Source: Amphimedon queenslandica
Taxonomy: Eukaryota; Porifera; Demospongiae; Haplosclerida; Niphatidae
Length of the DNA: 37,282 nucleotides
Reading direction: 5' to 3'
NCBI RefSeq assembly: GCF_000090795.2
Contig: NW_003546468.1
Location: 41,421-78,702 of the forward strand
The position numbers and the translations under genes were made by a program. The notes under the pieces are model-generated. The model was not told where the DNA came from, searched no databases, and was given only the letters and a program-made list of their open reading frames with translations. Positions 32,994 to 37,282 of this stretch are shown here, piece by piece. Positions within the stretch are counted from its first letter, which is position 1. The number at the start of each line of letters is the position of its first letter.

Positions 32994-33179
32994 TCCAGTA
33001 CTGCTCCAGAGTACTACTCCAGAGGAACAGCAGCAACAAGAGGAGGATATTCCAATGGAACTAGCTTCATCTAAAGAGGCTGTTGCTGAGAAGTTGGATG
33101 AACCTACAGGAGATGATATTTTGAGGACAGTTTGATTCTAAATGTATCCGATGAGCAGGAGCTCCTGCAAAAGTCTTGA
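32994..33179 (+). pseudogene. Displaced copy of the gene C (SRCR receptor) C-terminal tail
   Basis: This 186-bp piece is ~90% identical to 23804-23990 at the end of the gene C last exon: shared runs include CCAATGGAACTAGCTTCATC, AAGAGGCTGTTG and GACAGTTTGATTCTAAATGT. It is one base shorter at GATATTTTGAGG versus ATATTTCCGAGG, which shifts the frame. It has no membrane exon or splice acceptor and begins abruptly within a satellite copy. Confidence 0.9.
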
Positions 33180-33351
33180 TAATAATATACTCTTATTTTG
33201 TGTTGTATTTTCAAATATTGATATCATGTTCATAACTATTTTTTATAGTTGTAGTAATTTTTCAGCATTGCTAAAAGTTAATTATTACACTATACTAAAA
33301 AGATAAAAAATACTGTTTGCATAAGTACATGACCCTAAAAATCATGAGCCT

Positions 33352-36300
33352 CTACTTGGTCTTAGAGAAAAGATGATCTTCAACATCAAGAGCTACTTCA
33401 GCAGCATCCACAGTGTCAGAACGTAATGCTTTAATAACATTGTCCCATGTGAATTCATTGGGTTTACTATTACTCCATGTATAAAGTACTTGAATAAATC
33501 TCTCTTTACACATACGATAATCAGAACCAAGGCCATTTATGTAACCAATGTTTAAACCAACTGCTGTTCCAAACAAAAAATACTTATCTTCAATCTTTGC
33601 TGCTACCAAGTTAGTAAGTTGAGAGATATCAGGGGAACTGTTCAATATAGATATAGTACCTAGATAATTGTAAGATAATGAAGTGCTACATGTAGTAGCT
33701 TACTTGATGCATGTTGCTGCAAGCCATCACCATGATATTCATTACAGAGTGAACAATAAACTCCCTGATTTGTTGCTTCGGGTTCAATTGGTGGATTGAA
33801 GTGACGTTTGATTTTGCGAGCTAAATTATTTAGCCCAACTTGAGTGAGAGCTGTTGCTACTGGCTCCCATGATGTATATCCATCTGTACCCGACTCTGGT
33901 TTGTTTATCCCTCTCCAGTGTAATATCACTCTTCTTGTACACTGATTAGGGTTAGTGCAAGTGGTCTCAATCTCATTGAGCAGGTCAGTTTCAAGTTTAA
34001 GATGGTATCCAAATGTGTACCATTTCTCCTTCAGGAAATTTTCTGATGTAATAATGTGAATCATCTCGCCTAACTCTTGATCAGTATCTAATTAAAAATT
34101 TACTTGGATCATGCACAATTATTGTAGAGTTTGTATTTACCAATTGAAAATGATTGACTATTTGTTGATGAAGATGCAGGTGACAAAGGCTGTGCAGCTC
34201 CATGACCCTCCAAATAGATCTTACTGACTAATGGTGGATCAACTTGATTGAATGTGACTGTCACTTCCTGGTTACTGTGTTGGCCAAATGAACCATCTCT
34301 TGTAAAAATTAATCTGAAGCGAGGAGGATATGCAAGTGCTTCTTCTAGAAGATCAAGTCGTTCAAGCTCATCTTCAGTCACTTCTCCAACTTTCTCACAT
34401 CCCATAATTTCATAGTAATCTATGCTTTTTTCAGAAATCTATATTTTTGCTATAGATAAAGTACTTTATATTTTTATATTACAACATACATATTCACTGT
34501 GTAGATCATCAAACTTTTGTTTCCAACCATCAAAGGAATCTGGTTCAAGAGACAGTGATACTTGGCCATCTCCAGTAAAAGTTATTGTTTTATACGATGT
34601 TATCGTGAATCCTTGTTTAGCACATTGACCTTCAATCATCTATTTTATAGAATTTTTAAAATTAGTCTACTAATAACATTAAGTCTAACCTTTTTACAGC
34701 CTTGCTGCAGACATAAAAAGATAAATTCAATAGTCAAACAATTGTTCTCACTCTTCTCAGCTCGTGCCATTAGGTATCGTTTGGCAATCCTTTTGTATTG
34801 TCTGTTGTGAATGGCAACACAATTTGAGCAAAAATGTTGGCATTCAATTTTAAAGACAGGCAAAAACTTTAAACAGGCTTCAACAGCTGGGGAATGACAC
34901 TTTTGGTAAAATTTCAGTATGCTGGAGTGACCCTTATCATCAGCTGTTAGTACAGAAAATTTTTCCAGATCTGCTTCACTGGAAATTACAATGTCATGAG
35001 GAAAGTATAATTCTGCAGGTTTGTGCAATATTGCATCAATGTGTACCCATACAATAGGAGTGACTGGTACATAATCACCAAACTTAAACTTATCACTGAA
35101 GAGACATGCTCCAAACCATACAGTAGCTGACTCTTGTACTGCTCCCTCTGGAATAATGAGAGTCACTCCATACTGACTACAGTGATGCACTAAACCACTC
35201 CTGTCTATTGGAATCTGAACAACATCTCCAAAAATATCTATAAAAAGAATAATTATTAAATAGACCCTTTAACTTGTCGATTACCTGCAGCAACTGATAT
35301 GGGATCATTCCTTGTATCTAGTGTGCAAATAGAATCCAAGCTTGTATCTTGGTGTCCATGGTTTTTAAGATAGCAGTGTGTCTCAGCTGAAAAATCAACT
35401 AGCTGAAGGTCAGGCTCTTTTTCTTCTCTCAGTTGATTTAAACCATCTATTTCATAACCAGTAATAAAATTACTATTAATTGAGAGATATGACTCTGTAG
35501 TCTCATTGTGTGTCTCAAGCCACTCCGAGATTAATGAATCCGATGATGAGACTGTGCTCAGTTCAACATCTTCTACATGATGAGTCAGTGGAACATGTTC
35601 AGAAAATTGTGAAAAAATAATAGAATTTTTACACTCCGGGTTGTCATGGTAATTTTTTTCTACATCTTCTGAAAGATTTGTTAACCGAGATTCCTCACAC
35701 TGCTGGGGAGAATTTTCAAATCCTGAGTTGTCATGTTCGCTTGAATCTTCTGAATAATTTGTTAATTGAGATTGTTCAAATTCAGAAAAGTTTCTGAGAA
35801 TTTGGTTAGCATTTGATTCCTCATGATCCCACTGATGAGAAGAATTTTCAAACTCTGAGTCGTCATAGTTCTTCAATCGGGAATAATTTCTTCCTTCAGA
35901 GCTATCATCAATTGATAGACTACGCAACGCAATGCAGCAACAATAATAACAGATGAAGCAGCAGCAAAAAGAGAAATTTCCTAATGACAAAGCTAAAAGA
36001 AAGTAAGCATAATTTGCTCCAAAAAGAGCAGCTGTTGTTATTTCATATTGTATACTACTATCTGCAGGTGCTTGAACAAGAATGTAAGTAGCTGAACTTG
36101 AAGAGTGACTACAGAGTAATTCATCACATATATCAATGTAACAAAATTGAACCATGTTACAATGCGGTGAAAGACCTCTTGTATCATAATATACACGCAC
36201 AACAGAAACATTAGCCATCATAATGACATTGACACCACTTACTAATTCAACTCCAACATAATATTTTGAAGCTTCAACAATGTCAAAAGAATGAGATGCT

Positions 36301-36921
36301 AGAGTAGGCTGCCTTGGAGTAACTGGTGATGTAAAACAATATGAAATCATGTTACTTGAATTATCATTTTCTACAAATGACAAGAAATTTTGAAATCGAG
36401 TAAGACTTGTGAAGAGATATAAACAAGCTGAATATGAGGAATCAAGTCTTTCATTCGATGTTATTGATACATTGTAATGAAGTATAGATCCAGGAAGTAA
36501 ATAGATTGGTGTGACGAGTCCAAGGTAATTCAAATCGTATCGAATTGAACCGACGGAAAGATGTTTAGGAGGAAGATGGTCAGTAATTTTCGGTGGTTCT
36601 GTGGCTGTCACATATACAGTACCTTCTGGTAACATAAAAAATGTAGCTGACGATACAGAATAATTAGCTTTTATTAGAGCAGAACTATTAGATAGAATAT
36701 CTCCAACTTGAAGAGAAGTAGTAGGGCCTGCAACTGGATTTCTGATACCCAAAAAAATGACGATAGCAATGCAAGACAAAGTGAGACAACAATAGAAAAT
36801 TGTACATAAACTTAAGCATAAAGGGCTAGCTTTGGCGAGTCCAGCTAAAATTATGATAAAAATTAACATAGATCCAGATTAAGTATCTATAGAATAACAT
36901 ACCTTCATTAGACCTGTCCAT
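33352..36921 (-). CDS. Membrane protein with ZU5, UPA-like and two death domains (gene F)
   Basis: Exons on the minus strand: 36921-36903, 36844-35285, 35237-34690, 34639-34490, 34438-34141, 34087-33704, 33659-33352 (3267 nt, 1088 aa; all phases fit). A membrane segment lies at ~15-39, then a Ser/Asn-rich presumably external region with a Cys cluster (CNMVQFCYIDICDELLC), a second span at ~284-313 (very Cys-rich) and an acidic cytoplasmic stretch with internal repeats (SEFENSSHQ / SGFENSPQQ). Exon 3 is a ZU5 domain (GVTLIIPEGAVQESATVWFG); residues ~615-858 match the position of a UPA domain (FKIECQHFC, RFRLIFTRDGS); DD1 is in exon 6 (WEPVATALTQVGLNNLARKI) and DD2 in exon 7 (FTWDNVIKALRSD). ZU5-UPA-DD is the cytoplasmic plan of UNC5 and PIDD. 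An alternative start at 36869 gives a different N-terminus; the spliced start has good GT-AG sites. No Ig or thrombospondin modules, so not an UNC5 orthologue. Confidence 0.85.
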
Positions 36922-37157
36922 ATTGCCAGGAAGATAGACAGGCTAAGACAGCAGAGCCAAGGAATGGGATCCACCCTATTTTCAATTGGCAGTTGGCATG
37001 TGACTTTTTGATGCAGCAATGAATACTATAAATAAAAAATAATAGTCTATGGTATTGGTAAAACTGCACCTGAATGCCCGTAGGATGCCTACAGGCCGGC
37101 TCGCTACAGGCCAGACAGCCTGAGGCCTCACCCACATCGGCAGTTAGGCCACGTGTG
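36922..37157. promoter_or_regulatory. Divergent intergenic region between gene F and the second NOM1 copy
   Basis: About 236 bp; the right half is GC-rich (GGCCGGCTCGC, CAGGCC repeats), unlike the rest of the window. It should hold both promoters. The bases just before each NOM1 ATG are similar in the two copies, so promoter-proximal sequence was duplicated too. Confidence 0.45.
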
Positions 37158-37282
37158 ATGTTGAGCAGAAAGAAAAGGAGGAAGCAAGAGCGACAGGAAA
37201 AGAAAGCCAGAAAATATGACAGATACAAGAAGCTCAAAGGATTAGCCACCACTGAGCAATTTGAGAAGAAAGAAAAAGACCA
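37158..37282 (+). CDS. NOM1: Start of a second NOM1 copy (runs off the window)
   Basis: ATG TTG AGC AGA opens a frame with MLSRKKRRKQERQEKKARK, nearly the same as the copy at 29255 (MLSRKKRRKQERQERKARR), followed by DRYKKLKGLATTEQ versus DRYRKLRGLSVTEQ. Only ~41 codons are visible. Since the 29201 copy is broken, this may be the functional gene for the nucleolar MIF4G protein. Head-to-head with gene F. Confidence 0.65.
   Translation, partial: MLSRKKRRKQERQEKKARKYDRYKKLKGLATTEQFEKKEKD

Noticed and set aside
32767..33039. Minus-strand open frame with repeated peptide (IKTSICIRKCNKN)
   Set aside because: The peptide repeat simply mirrors the tandem satellite units; no gene features.
35256..36869. 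Gene F starting at the ATG at 36869
   Set aside because: Possible, but the bases before 36844 read as a good intron end (TTTTAG) and a short upstream exon with a GT donor joins in phase, so the spliced start was preferred.
36908..37252. Minus-strand open frame of 114 codons
   Set aside because: Antisense shadow of the NOM1 start and a GC-rich promoter; the real gene F first exon (36921-36903) uses another frame here.

Overview
The window looks like nuclear DNA of an early-branching animal, most likely a demosponge of the Amphimedon type. It is AT-rich, has compact genes with many short GT-AG introns (often 40-100 bp), is dense in miniature transposons, and carries scavenger-receptor (SRCR), death-fold, ZU5 and nucleoside-phosphorylase domains. 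The organism call is inference; the gene models below were assembled by hand from reading frame and splice phase.

Layout. 1-190: 3' end of an upstream plus-strand gene. 1272-5232 (+): gene A, helical region + two DED-like death folds + a conserved domain + a nucleoside phosphorylase/nucleosidase (PNP) domain, 809 aa. 5582-11578 (+): gene B, an IRE1/RNase L-like protein kinase, a Ser/Thr/Pro-rich linker, one membrane segment and a second PNP domain, 815 aa. 11991-23990 (+): gene C, a 26-exon receptor with ten SRCR domains, a membrane span and a cytoplasmic tail, 1425 aa. 24350-25140: 5'-truncated LINE relic. 25237-29164 (-): gene D, a secreted-start Ig-like/FN3 membrane receptor with tyrosine motifs; its penultimate coding exon is split by a hAT-type MITE with a perfect 8-bp target duplication. 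29201-31949 (+): a NOM1 (nucleolar MIF4G) copy with a 1-base frameshift and no 3' half. 31950-33200: tandem repeats, a transposon ORF scrap and a decayed copy of the gene C tail. 33352-36921 (-): gene F, a membrane protein with ZU5, UPA-like and two death domains, 1088 aa. 37158-37282 (+): start of a second NOM1 copy.

How the genes fit together. Genes A, B, C, D and F have the architecture of innate immune sensing and signalling: extracellular recognition modules (SRCR, Ig/FN3), death-fold adaptors (DED, DD) and a possible enzymatic effector (PNP). PNP-family domains fused to immune sensors are known ATP nucleosidases in bacterial Detocs and in some animal and fungal proteins, so genes A and B may be paired nucleotide-depleting effectors fed by a death-fold input and a kinase input respectively. 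That function is inference. The two PNP exons share the same proline-rich lead-in and clearly come from one duplication.

The locus is rearranging: PNP cassette duplication, a 146-bp identical tract between two SRCR exons, a displaced copy of the SRCR tail, duplicated NOM1 5' ends each paired head-to-head with a minus-strand receptor gene, and at least ten MITE-like elements, mostly in introns.
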